Of a DNA stretch of 64,000 bases, positions 26,252-34,170 are shown one piece after another. The DNA lies in the NCBI GenBank assembly GCA_963974915.1, contig CAXBES010000011.1, forward strand, positions 1 through 64,000. Reading direction: 5' to 3'. The DNA comes from CAXBES01 sp963974915. Lineage in GTDB: Bacteria > Bacteroidota > Bacteroidia > Flavobacteriales > Flavobacteriaceae. The notes below the pieces were generated by a model, which had not been told where the DNA came from, did no database searches, and saw nothing but the letters and a program-made list of their open reading frames with translations. Every line of letters starts with the position of its first letter. The first letter of the stretch is position 1. Both the position numbers and the translations under genes were made by a program.

Positions 26252-26301
26252 TCGGCTTACTGGATATAAATTTAATACCTCCCGCCAATTGGGGAATAAC
26301 T

Positions 26302-27237
26302 ATGAACAATAATTTTTCTATTGCGATTCACGGTGGTGCCGGAACTCTTGTTAAAGGACTTATGACCCCTAAATTGGAAAACAGGTACAAGGAAGCTTTA
26401 GATCTAGCCTTAGAATCGGGTTATGCTGTATTAAAGCAAGGTGGGAGTTCATTAGACGCTGTTGAAGCCTCAGTAAAACTGTTGGAGGATTCTCCATTGT
26501 TTAATGCCGGTAAAGGTAGTGTTTTCACTGCTCAGGGTACTCACGAAATGGATGCAGCCATTATGGAAGGTAAGAATTTGGATGCGGGGGCAGTTTCTTT
26601 AATTTCAGGAATCAAGAATCCAGTATCGCTTGCCCGAGACGTAATGGAAAAGAGTTATCACGTATTTCTTGCAGGAGATGGCGCCATGGAATTCGCGAAA
26701 AGCCATGGTTATAGCCTGGAGAATGAAGATTATTTCTACGATGAGCTACGTTACAATCAATGGCAGGGAATAAAAGATACAGAGGGGTTTCAGCTGGATC
26801 ACAGTGTTAAAAAGGATGGCAAATTTGGTACGGTAGGTGCCGTTGCCTGTGATAAGTTTGGGAATGTAGCAGCAGCTACCTCCACCGGTGGAATGACCAA
26901 TAAAAAATGGGGTCGCGTAGGTGATAGCCCTATGATTGGTGCCGGTAACTATGCCAATAATAAAACCTGCGCAGTAAGTTGCACAGGTAGCGGGGAATAT
27001 TTTATACGTGGTGTTGTTGCATACGACGTGTCCTGTTTAATGGAGTTTAAAGGATGGTCATTAGAAAAGGCTGCTTCCGAAGTAATTCAAAAAAGAATAG
27101 TAGCTTTAAACGGAGATGGTGGACTTATCGCTGTAGATGCGAAAGCTAATATAACTATGCCATTTAATACCGAAGGGATGTACAGGGCTTGCATCACTTC
27201 AGAAGGAGAAAAAACCATTTCTATTTATAAGGAATAG
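26302..27237 (+). CDS. iaaA: Isoaspartyl peptidase / L-asparaginase
   Basis: Ntn-hydrolase that splits beta-aspartyl dipeptides; it cleaves itself before a threonine that becomes the nucleophile. I start it at 26302 (MNNNFSIAIHGGAG), giving 311 residues; the longer frame overlaps the polA start and adds unrelated sequence. The cleavage site is G176-T177 in KFGTVGAVA, with the downstream GGMTNKKWGRVGDSP and SCTGSGE segments that bind substrate. Next to cyanophycinase and cyanophycin synthetase, its natural substrate is probably beta-Asp-Arg released from cyanophycin; housekeeping repair of isoaspartyl peptides is the alternative. Confidence 0.93.
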   Translation: MNNNFSIAIHGGAGTLVKGLMTPKLENRYKEALDLALESGYAVLKQGGSSLDAVEASVKLLEDSPLFNAGKGSVFTAQGTHEMDAAIMEGKNLDAGAVSLISGIKNPVSLARDVMEKSYHVFLAGDGAMEFAKSHGYSLENEDYFYDELRYNQWQGIKDTEGFQLDHSVKKDGKFGTVGAVACDKFGNVAAATSTGGMTNKKWGRVGDSPMIGAGNYANNKTCAVSCTGSGEYFIRGVVAYDVSCLMEFKGWSLEKAASEVIQKRIVALNGDGGLIAVDAKANITMPFNTEGMYRACITSEGEKTISIYKE

Positions 27238-27246
27238 AAACGCGAT

Positions 27247-27582
27247 TTACCTCTTGTGTTTATTTGGTGCAATAGAGTTAAAATAATCATAGCTCTGGTT
27301 CAACAAACTCGCTACTGCTTCCTGATTTTCCAGCATTTTCTCAGGAATTAAAGCATAATCTTTCATCACGGCTCCGTACGATCTATAGATTGTGGTTCCG
27401 TGTTCCTCTATAAATTTCTTTTGGACCTCAGTAGAAAAACGAATCCCAATTTCACCTGCTTTGTTTAGAAGAGAGAACATATAGCCGTTTGTGGCTGTAT
27501 AAGGCATGGTTTTACCTAACCTTTTAATATGGGGACATTTACTCACAATTGCATCGTAGATCTCTAATTTCTTTTCCCACAT
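27247..27582 (-). CDS. Small uncharacterised protein in the cyanophycin locus
   Basis: A 111-residue soluble protein without signal or membrane segment. The pattern TATNGYMFSLLNKAGEIGIRFS ... YRSYGAVMKDYALIPEKML weakly resembles the TfoX N-terminal/YjbR-like fold of small alpha-beta proteins, but I cannot assign a function. It converges on the isoaspartyl peptidase with a 9-base gap and lies 99 bases downstream of cyanophycinase on the same strand, so it may be transcribed with it. A role in cyanophycin metabolism would be inference from position alone. Confidence 0.7.
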   Translation of the reverse strand: MWEKKLEIYDAIVSKCPHIKRLGKTMPYTATNGYMFSLLNKAGEIGIRFSTEVQKKFIEEHGTTIYRSYGAVMKDYALIPEKMLENQEAVASLLNQSYDYFNSIAPNKHKR

Positions 27583-27681
27583 ATTAAAAATTGTATTTTT
27601 TGAGATTCGACAAATATTTTAAAACTTGTCATCCATTTTTGAACTTAAAAAGAAAGATCCCTTCAGAAGAAGAGAATTGCT

Positions 27682-28554
27682 TTAAAGAGATTCAGCATCA
27701 GTTACAGAAAGACCCAATGGAGAGACCTTTACCTTCTTCTTTTTAATATTGAAACGATCCCCATTGGCTAAAATATGTGTTTTAAGGTTTGTTAAGGACA
27801 TGGGAGCGCCATCTTCAACAATTTTTCTATTGTTGTGTTTTGCTTTACGAGCGTTAAAAACTATGACCATTCCTGATCCAATTACTTCGAAAGTGTTACA
27901 ATTTTTAATTACCAATCCTGTATCTTCTGCAAGACCAATTCCGATGAGTTTTGGAAATTTAGCCACAGCTTCGGCTAAGCGGCCAAATCTTCCTCTGCGA
28001 ATAAAGTGAGAATCGACAATAAGTTCAGGAATAAACCCCATTCCTTTACCCATATTGGTCGCTCCTTTAGTAAAAGCTTCTTTTATCCCACCCCCGGTGA
28101 TCATTTCTTCAGACATGCACATTGCACCTGCACTGGTTCCGGCAATCACGAATTCTTCGTTCTTATAACGATTCAGCATGATTTTGTGTAGAGTGGAGCC
28201 ACTCATTTTCTCGGTGATCTTAGACTGGTTTCCACCTGAAAACATCACACAATTCGCCTTTTTCATGAGGGCGATGTTTTCAAGGTCTTCAGACTCTTTA
28301 CGCTTCCTAATATCCATAACATGGAGATTTGTACAACCTAATTTCTTAAAAGCTTGTAAATAACTATCACCCACTTCTACTGGTATACTCGATGCCGTTG
28401 GGATAATAATTATAAGGGCGTCATTGCCTCCACTTTCTTTAACAACTCGTGACAGAATTCCCTCCTGAATAAATTCTAAATGATATATTTCACTGGTTTC
28501 AATTCCTTTATCTTCATTTCCACCAATAGGAATTAGAGTTCCTTTTACAGTCAT
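27682..28554 (-). CDS. cphB: Cyanophycinase
   Basis: Serine peptidase (S51 type) that cuts the storage polymer cyanophycin into beta-Asp-Arg dipeptides. I use the ATG at 28554 (MTVKGTLIPIGGNEDKG), giving 290 residues; an upstream in-frame ATG adds 43 residues that do not belong to the family and would cross the promoter. The nucleophile is S141 in GTSAGAM, and the GGNQ segment (108-110) and ELIVDSHFIRRGRFGRL region are family hallmarks. There is no signal peptide, so it is the intracellular form. It is divergent from cyanophycin synthetase (147-bp shared control region). Confidence 0.93.
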   Translation of the reverse strand: MTVKGTLIPIGGNEDKGIETSEIYHLEFIQEGILSRVVKESGGNDALIIIIPTASSIPVEVGDSYLQAFKKLGCTNLHVMDIRKRKESEDLENIALMKKANCVMFSGGNQSKITEKMSGSTLHKIMLNRYKNEEFVIAGTSAGAMCMSEEMITGGGIKEAFTKGATNMGKGMGFIPELIVDSHFIRRGRFGRLAEAVAKFPKLIGIGLAEDTGLVIKNCNTFEVIGSGMVIVFNARKAKHNNRKIVEDGAPMSLTNLKTHILANGDRFNIKKKKVKVSPLGLSVTDAESL

Positions 28555-28574
28555 GCGGTTTATTTTAATGCTCG

Positions 28575-28582
28575 CAAAAATA
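28575..28582 (-). promoter_or_regulatory. -7 box candidate for cyanophycinase
   Basis: The minus strand reads TATTTTTG, an exact TAnnTTTG match, 20 bases before the start codon at 28554, preceded by ACAAAACACG, similar to the isoaspartyl peptidase promoter. Confidence 0.4.
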
Positions 28583-28700
28583 CGTGTTTTGTTCTGAAAA
28601 AATATTATATATTTATAATCTTTCGACTTCCAAAAATGTCCGGAAGTTTCCGTAGAGACAGCTAAGAAATTAATTTTCAACACTTAACAACCATCCAAAT

Positions 28701-31337
28701 ATGAAAATACGTGAGATAAATGCAATGAGAGGCCCAAACTATTGGTCGGTAAGACGTCATAAACTTATTGTGATGGTGTTAGATCTTGAAGAAATGGAAG
28801 AGCTGCCATCTAATAAGATTGATGGATTCTTTGATCGGTTAAAGGCAATGTTTCCAACGATGTATTCACATCGATGTTCTGTTGGAGAGCCCGGAGGTTT
28901 TTTTCAAAGAGTTGAAGAGGGTACATGGATGGGTCATATCATTGAGCACATCGCATTAGAAATTCAGACCTTGGCTGGTATGGATACCGGCTTCGGAAGA
29001 ACACGTGATTACGGTGAATCGGGGGTTTACAATGTGGTTTTTTCTTATATGGAAGAAAATGTGGGTAGGTTCGCAGCGGAAGCATCGGTACGCATTTGTG
29101 AAGCAATTATCGCCGGAGAAGACTATGATTTGGAACGAGATATACAACGAATGAGAGAACTGCGAGAAGCAGAACGTTTGGGTCCTAGCACGGGATCAAT
29201 CGTTGAAGAAGCTGCAAGCAGAGGAATTCCCTGGATAAGATTAAACAAATATTCTCTTTGCCAACTTGGGTATGGTGCAAACCAAAAACGAATTCAGGCC
29301 ACTGTAACTAGTGAAACCAGTAGTATTGGTGTAGAATTGGCATGCGACAAAGAAGATACCAAATATCTTTTAGAGCAGGCTGAGGTGGAAGTGCCTCGCG
29401 GTGATATAATTAGTAGAGAAAGTAGCCTGGAAGAAGCCTGTAGATATGTGGGTTATCCCTTGGTTATTAAGCCTATTGACGGAAATCACGGAAGAGGGAT
29501 CACAGTTGATATACAGAATTATGAAGATGCAGTTGTGGCATTTCATGCAGCAAAAGAGGTGTCTCGCCGTGTAATCGTGGAGAAGTTCATCACAGGAGAA
29601 GATCATCGGTTACTCGTAATTAATAACATATTGGTTGCCGCCGCAAAGCGCACGCCCGCTCATGTTATCGGTGATGGGAAATCTACTGTTCAAGAATTGA
29701 TTGATGAAGTGAATAAAGACCCCAGACGAGGTTATGGTCATGAAAACGTGCTTACAATGATCACAGTTAATGATCTTACAAAGACGATCATTCAAGATGC
29801 GGGCTATAATTTAGACTCTGTTCTACCAGAAGGAGAACGATTAATATTAAAAGATACTGCCAATTTAAGCACAGGAGGAACTGCTGAGGATGTAACAGAT
29901 ATTGTGCACCCTTCTAATGTTTCAATGGCAGAGAGAATCTCTAAAATAATTGATCTTGATATCTGCGGTATAGATATAATGACCAACGATATTAGCAAAC
30001 CTCTTTCTGAAACAGGGGGAGCTATTTTAGAGGTCAATGCCGGACCTGGCTTTAGAATGCATTTGGCGCCTACGACCGGGCTACCACGTAATGTAGCGGC
30101 TCCGGTTGTAGATAAATTGTTTCCACAACAAGGTGATACCGGAAGAATCCCAATTATCGCGATTACCGGTACCAATGGGAAAACTACCACAAGTAGGTTA
30201 ATTGCACATATTGCGAAAATGAAAGGTTATCGTGTTGGTTACACCACCAGCGATGGGGTGTATATCCAAAACAGATTATTAATGAAAGGGGATTGTACAG
30301 GACCCGCAAGCGCCGAGTTCGTTTTAAAGGATCCAACAGTGAATTTCGCAGTACTCGAATGTGCCCGTGGCGGATTACTTCGTGCAGGCTTAGGATTTGG
30401 TAAATGTGATGTTGCTGTTGTTACAAATGTTGCAGCAGATCACTTAGGTTTAAAGGGAATTCATACAATAGACCAATTAGCAAGGGTTAAAGGAGTTGTT
30501 CCTGAAACTGTTTTGCCCGACGGATACGCGATTCTCAATGCCGACGATGATCTTGTTTATGAAATGAAACGAGGTATAAATTGTAATTTGGCATTGTTTT
30601 CAATGGATGAGAATAATCCTAGAATTCAGGCATTACAGCGAATTGGCGGAATTACGGCAATATATGAAAATGGCTATGTTACTATTTGCAGAGGAGCCTG
30701 GAAAATGCGTATCATGAAAGCTGAAAATATTCCACTTACGTATGGTGGAAAGGCTACATTTATGATTCAAAACGTGCTCGCCGCTATTCTAGCTGCTCAT
30801 GTACGCGGAATTAGTATAGAAGATATGAAAGCTGCTCTCGAAACATTTATCCCTTCGGCATCGCAAACACCGGGAAGATTAAACTTATTTCAGTTTGAAA
30901 ACTTTCAAATATTGCTTGATTATGCGCACAACCCTGCGGGAATGAGGGCACTTAAAAAATTCACAGACAAGCTGGATTGTACTCTAAAGGTTGGAATAAT
31001 AGCCGGAATTGGGGATCGCCGTGTAGAAGATAATAATGAAATGGGTAAGATCGCGGCCGAAATGTTCGATGAGGTGATCATACGTCAGGATAAACGCCTA
31101 CGCGGAAAGACGGAAGAAGAACTCATTAAAATGTTGAACGACGGTATAAAGGCGACGGATCCGAACAAAAAGACTACGATTATACCTTCCGAAAAGGAAG
31201 CGATAACCTTTGCCGTTAATAATGCTAAAAAGGGTTCTCTAATTATATTATGTAGTGATGTTATTCCAGATGCTTTAGACCTTGTAATGAAATTTAAAGA
31301 ACAGGAGGCCAGTGGTGAAAAAGTTTTCGCTACTTAA
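28701..31337 (+). CDS. cphA: Cyanophycin synthetase
   Basis: Makes multi-L-arginyl-poly-L-aspartate without ribosomes, adding Asp and then Arg with ATP. The 878-residue chain has the N-terminal CphA domain (residues 1-160), an ATP-grasp domain (about 200-470, with YPLVIKPIDGNHGRGITVDI and EVNAGPGFRMHLAP) and a Mur-ligase-like domain starting at about 490 with the P-loop AITGTNGKTTTSR. Length and domain order match CphA1-type enzymes. A terminator follows 24 bases after the stop. With cyanophycinase and isoaspartyl peptidase beside it, this heterotroph should be able to store and reuse nitrogen as cyanophycin. Confidence 0.96.
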   Translation: MKIREINAMRGPNYWSVRRHKLIVMVLDLEEMEELPSNKIDGFFDRLKAMFPTMYSHRCSVGEPGGFFQRVEEGTWMGHIIEHIALEIQTLAGMDTGFGRTRDYGESGVYNVVFSYMEENVGRFAAEASVRICEAIIAGEDYDLERDIQRMRELREAERLGPSTGSIVEEAASRGIPWIRLNKYSLCQLGYGANQKRIQATVTSETSSIGVELACDKEDTKYLLEQAEVEVPRGDIISRESSLEEACRYVGYPLVIKPIDGNHGRGITVDIQNYEDAVVAFHAAKEVSRRVIVEKFITGEDHRLLVINNILVAAAKRTPAHVIGDGKSTVQELIDEVNKDPRRGYGHENVLTMITVNDLTKTIIQDAGYNLDSVLPEGERLILKDTANLSTGGTAEDVTDIVHPSNVSMAERISKIIDLDICGIDIMTNDISKPLSETGGAILEVNAGPGFRMHLAPTTGLPRNVAAPVVDKLFPQQGDTGRIPIIAITGTNGKTTTSRLIAHIAKMKGYRVGYTTSDGVYIQNRLLMKGDCTGPASAEFVLKDPTVNFAVLECARGGLLRAGLGFGKCDVAVVTNVAADHLGLKGIHTIDQLARVKGVVPETVLPDGYAILNADDDLVYEMKRGINCNLALFSMDENNPRIQALQRIGGITAIYENGYVTICRGAWKMRIMKAENIPLTYGGKATFMIQNVLAAILAAHVRGISIEDMKAALETFIPSASQTPGRLNLFQFENFQILLDYAHNPAGMRALKKFTDKLDCTLKVGIIAGIGDRRVEDNNEMGKIAAEMFDEVIIRQDKRLRGKTEEELIKMLNDGIKATDPNKKTTIIPSEKEAITFAVNNAKKGSLIILCSDVIPDALDLVMKFKEQEASGEKVFAT

Positions 31338-31361
31338 AATGGCGTGCCACGTAATAAAAAT

Positions 31362-31389
31362 AAAAAGCCGCTTCCCCAAGCGGCTTTTT
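31362..31389 (+). terminator. Terminator after cphA
   Basis: AAAAAGCCGCTT (31362-31373) pairs perfectly with 31378-31389 around CCCC, ending in a T run. This is a textbook intrinsic terminator 24 bases after the cphA stop. Confidence 0.9.
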
Positions 31390-31553
31390 TCCCTCAATAA
31401 TACCAAAATTGATTTCCAACCTTGGCTAGTTGTACTAATTCACACCAAAAATAGCATCGTTTTTTAATTCCGAAGTTAATTTAAGCTTACTTTAAAATTA
31501 ACTTTTTGCTGAATTAGAATACGTTATAAATATAAGCCGGATAATCTTTTTAG

Positions 31554-31586
31554 ATCTATATGAAATCATATAGATTTTAAAATCTA
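31554..31586. repeat. Two overlapping, mutually exclusive inverted repeats
   Basis: ATCTATATGA (31554-31563) pairs with 31566-31575, and TAGATTTTAAAATCTA (31571-31586) is itself a perfect palindrome. They share 31571-31575, so only one can form at a time in RNA. The function is unknown. Confidence 0.5.
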
Positions 31587-31670
31587 TGAATTCAGTAGGG
31601 TATAAAAAAAGGATTGAAAAAGAGTGCTGCTTTTAAGAGTTAGAATTGCCGATATAAAAGTATGTAAATA

Positions 31671-31700
31671 GAAAAGCCATCACAGATGTGATGACTTTTC
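31671..31700 (-). terminator. Terminator candidate of the GH92 operon
   Basis: GAAAAG and CATCACA (31671-31685 region) pair with TGTGATG and CTTTTC up to 31700. It lies about 110 bases after the transporter stop codon on the minus strand. The T run is short. Confidence 0.5.
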
Positions 31701-31812
31701 GCCCCAAATTTGATCGATAACTCAAGGGTTATCAACCTACTTATGTCTAGTAAATTTACAAAATTTATTGATTTTACAAGGGAATGTAAGAATATACCCA
31801 CTAACATTTAAG

Positions 31813-33141
31813 TTAAAAAGTCTGAGGTAACCTTTTCTTCTTCAGTTTTTTATAACCAAAAAAGAGAATGTAACCATAGCAGGCGACTATTAGAAGAAGT
31901 GCAAGTTTAAATCCGAATTGGTCGGTTAAAAATCCATAAGTCGGAGGCACGATAGCGCCACCAACGATCGCCATACACAGTAAACCTGAAGCCTGTGGCT
32001 TTAGATCTCCTAAGCCTTCTAGTGTTAAAGTAAATATTGTTGGAAACATGATCGAATTGAACAATCCAACAAATAAGATAGACCACATTGCAAGTAAGCC
32101 TATTGTATTTATAGAGATCAAGATCATTATTATAGCTATAGATGCGAATATGGCTAGTACCAAAGCCGGTTTCATCACTTTGGTTAAATAGGCACCAATA
32201 AATCTGCCTATCATAGCCCCACTCCAGTAGAATAACACAAATATGCCAAGAATTGCCTTTGGGTCGGAACCACTAAAAGATTTGCTAAACATGATAGCGA
32301 TCCCATTAGCGATACTCATCATAGTGCTGTTTTCGCTAACAACAGCTGCTAAATTCATATCCAAAAAATAGTTGACCAAATAACTTCCAATAGTAACTTC
32401 GGCACCCACGTATAAAAATATTCCGAAGACCCCCATAAGCACGTATTTGTTAGTGAGGAGTTTTTTGTAACCCCCTTTTGTGTTTTTCTCTAGAATCTTC
32501 GGAAGTTTAATAAACACGAAGAGAATGGCGAGAGCTCCAATAAATGTTGCGAGTACAAGGAAAGGTGTTTGTACAGCTGCTGCTTCGGAAAAATAATAGG
32601 CTTGTTGATCTGCTTCAGACAAGCCCGAGATCTCTTCCGAAGACATGATCGTATCACTTAAAAGAAACAAAGAACCCACAATGGGAGCGATAGCGGTTCC
32701 GAAGGAATTAAAAGCCTGAGACAAATTTAACCTACTTGAAGCTCCTTCTTCATTACCTAACACTGCCACATATGGATTAGCCGCCACCTGTAAAATCGTG
32801 ATTCCGGCTGCCAATATAAAATAGCCTGACAAAAAGATCGCGAAGATACGTTCGGAAGCAGCAGGTGAGAAGAGGACACAACCCAGAGCCATGGTAATTA
32901 ATCCCAGTACGATACCCTTTTGATACCCTATTTTTGAAAGTAGCCAGCCAGCAGGTACAGAAAATATAAAATAGGCGCCAAAAAATGCGAATTGCACTAA
33001 ACCTGCCTGAAAATATGATAGCTCAAAAACATCTCTTAATCTCGGAATTAAACTATCTACCAAAACCGTAATAAAACCCCATAAAAAGAAAAGTACTGTT
33101 ATTGTGATAAATGCCGAACGATAGTTTTTAGAACCTGTCAT
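31813..33141 (-). CDS. Sugar MFS transporter (fucose/GlcNAc-permease type)
   Basis: Twelve-helix proton-linked sugar importer of the FHS family in the inner membrane. The 442-residue protein has family marks such as FFLWGFITVLVDSLIPRLR in helix 1, QVAANPYVAVLGNE after helix 4 and QAFNSFGTAIAPIVGS. It is the last gene of an operon with a glycosylasparaginase and a GH92 alpha-mannosidase, three bases after the former, so N-acetylglucosamine or mannose is a reasonable substrate guess; the family also carries fucose, glucose and galactose. Confidence 0.9.
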   Translation of the reverse strand: MTGSKNYRSAFITITVLFFLWGFITVLVDSLIPRLRDVFELSYFQAGLVQFAFFGAYFIFSVPAGWLLSKIGYQKGIVLGLITMALGCVLFSPAASERIFAIFLSGYFILAAGITILQVAANPYVAVLGNEEGASSRLNLSQAFNSFGTAIAPIVGSLFLLSDTIMSSEEISGLSEADQQAYYFSEAAAVQTPFLVLATFIGALAILFVFIKLPKILEKNTKGGYKKLLTNKYVLMGVFGIFLYVGAEVTIGSYLVNYFLDMNLAAVVSENSTMMSIANGIAIMFSKSFSGSDPKAILGIFVLFYWSGAMIGRFIGAYLTKVMKPALVLAIFASIAIIMILISINTIGLLAMWSILFVGLFNSIMFPTIFTLTLEGLGDLKPQASGLLCMAIVGGAIVPPTYGFLTDQFGFKLALLLIVACYGYILFFGYKKLKKKRLPQTF

Positions 33142-33144
33142 TGA

Positions 33145-34149
33145 TTACGCTTTATTGTAAAAATCTGTCTTTATAGTCGTATTTTGCCCTTTTTGAAAAA
33201 CAGTATAACTAAAGTGTTCGTGAATACTGTAAGCTCCTACCTCACCTTTTTTATTTACTGCTATATATCCAACCTGAAAATCTTTATAATTACCGCTTTT
33301 CTTAATAATACGTTCAATAGCTTCTTCACAGGCCTGTTGCGGATTTTTACCTTGTCTCATTAACTCCACTATTAGAAAACTGCCAACTGTTTTAAGTACC
33401 TCTTCACCTAAACCCGTTGCAGTGGCTCCGCCAACCTCATTATCGATAAATAGTCCGGAGCCAATTATTGGCGAATCTCCTACTCGTCCTGCCATTTTGA
33501 AGGCCAATCCGCTGGTAGTACAACCCCCTGAAATATCACCATTTTTATCGATTGCAAGCATCCCAATGGTATCGTGGTTTTCAATGTTGATGATAGGTTT
33601 ATATTCTGAAGTCTTTTTCCATTCTTCCCATGCTTTTTTAGACTTCGGGGTTAATAGATTCTCTTTTTTGAAACCTTTCGAGACTGCGAATTTTTCGGCA
33701 CCTTTACCCGCGAGTATCACGTGTGGGGTATCCTCCATAACCTTTCTGGCTACTGAGATAGGGTGCATGATATTCTGCAAATAAACTACAGCACCGTAAT
33801 CGCCCTTTTTATTCATGATGCAGGCATCCAGCGTTACATTTCCATCCTGGTCCGGTAAGCCGCCAATTCCAACCGATTGCCCTTCGGCGTTGGCTTCTTC
33901 TATCATACAACCTTGTTCAATCGCATCTAGAGCGGTTCCTCCATCTTCGATTACCTCCCACGCTTTTGTCGTAGCTTTTTTCACATCCCAGGTAGCAACA
34001 ACTACAGGAAAAGTTGTTTTTGTTTCTTCTGAATTTAGGACATTGTTCTTTTTCGATTCATCTCCGTTTTTACAGCCAATAGCTGTTGCACCGGCTACAA
34101 CCCCTAAACCTGTAAGTGATGCATTCTGAATAAATTCTCTACGTTTCAT
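33145..34149 (-). CDS. N4-(beta-N-acetylglucosaminyl)-L-asparaginase
   Basis: Glycosylasparaginase of the Ntn-hydrolase superfamily; it breaks the GlcNAc-Asn bond at the root of N-linked glycans. The 334-residue precursor begins with a twin-arginine signal (MKRREFIQNASL) ending at a lipobox-like AIGC (C26), so it is exported folded and may be lipid-anchored. Autocleavage should occur before T194 in NHDTIGMLA, the typical signature, and GRVGDSPIIGSG follows. It lies between GH92 and the sugar transporter, supporting N-glycan salvage. Confidence 0.92.
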   Translation of the reverse strand: MKRREFIQNASLTGLGVVAGATAIGCKNGDESKKNNVLNSEETKTTFPVVVATWDVKKATTKAWEVIEDGGTALDAIEQGCMIEEANAEGQSVGIGGLPDQDGNVTLDACIMNKKGDYGAVVYLQNIMHPISVARKVMEDTPHVILAGKGAEKFAVSKGFKKENLLTPKSKKAWEEWKKTSEYKPIINIENHDTIGMLAIDKNGDISGGCTTSGLAFKMAGRVGDSPIIGSGLFIDNEVGGATATGLGEEVLKTVGSFLIVELMRQGKNPQQACEEAIERIIKKSGNYKDFQVGYIAVNKKGEVGAYSIHEHFSYTVFQKGQNTTIKTDFYNKA

Positions 34150-34170
34150 AATTGTATTTTCTTCAAACTT

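Larger units (their letters stand above)
31338..31812. other. Intergenic region between cphA and the transporter gene
   Basis: No gene is seen in these 475 bases. They hold the cphA terminator (31362-31389), two overlapping inverted repeats (31554-31586) and a hairpin that probably ends the leftward transporter operon (31671-31700). Confidence 0.6.

Noticed and set aside
26143..26301. Longer N-terminus of the isoaspartyl peptidase
   Set aside because: The 53 extra residues overlap the polA start, contain the promoter box, and do not fit the family.
28555..28683. Longer N-terminus of cyanophycinase
   Set aside because: The 43 extra residues contain the -7 box and do not resemble the family, which begins near TLIPIGG.
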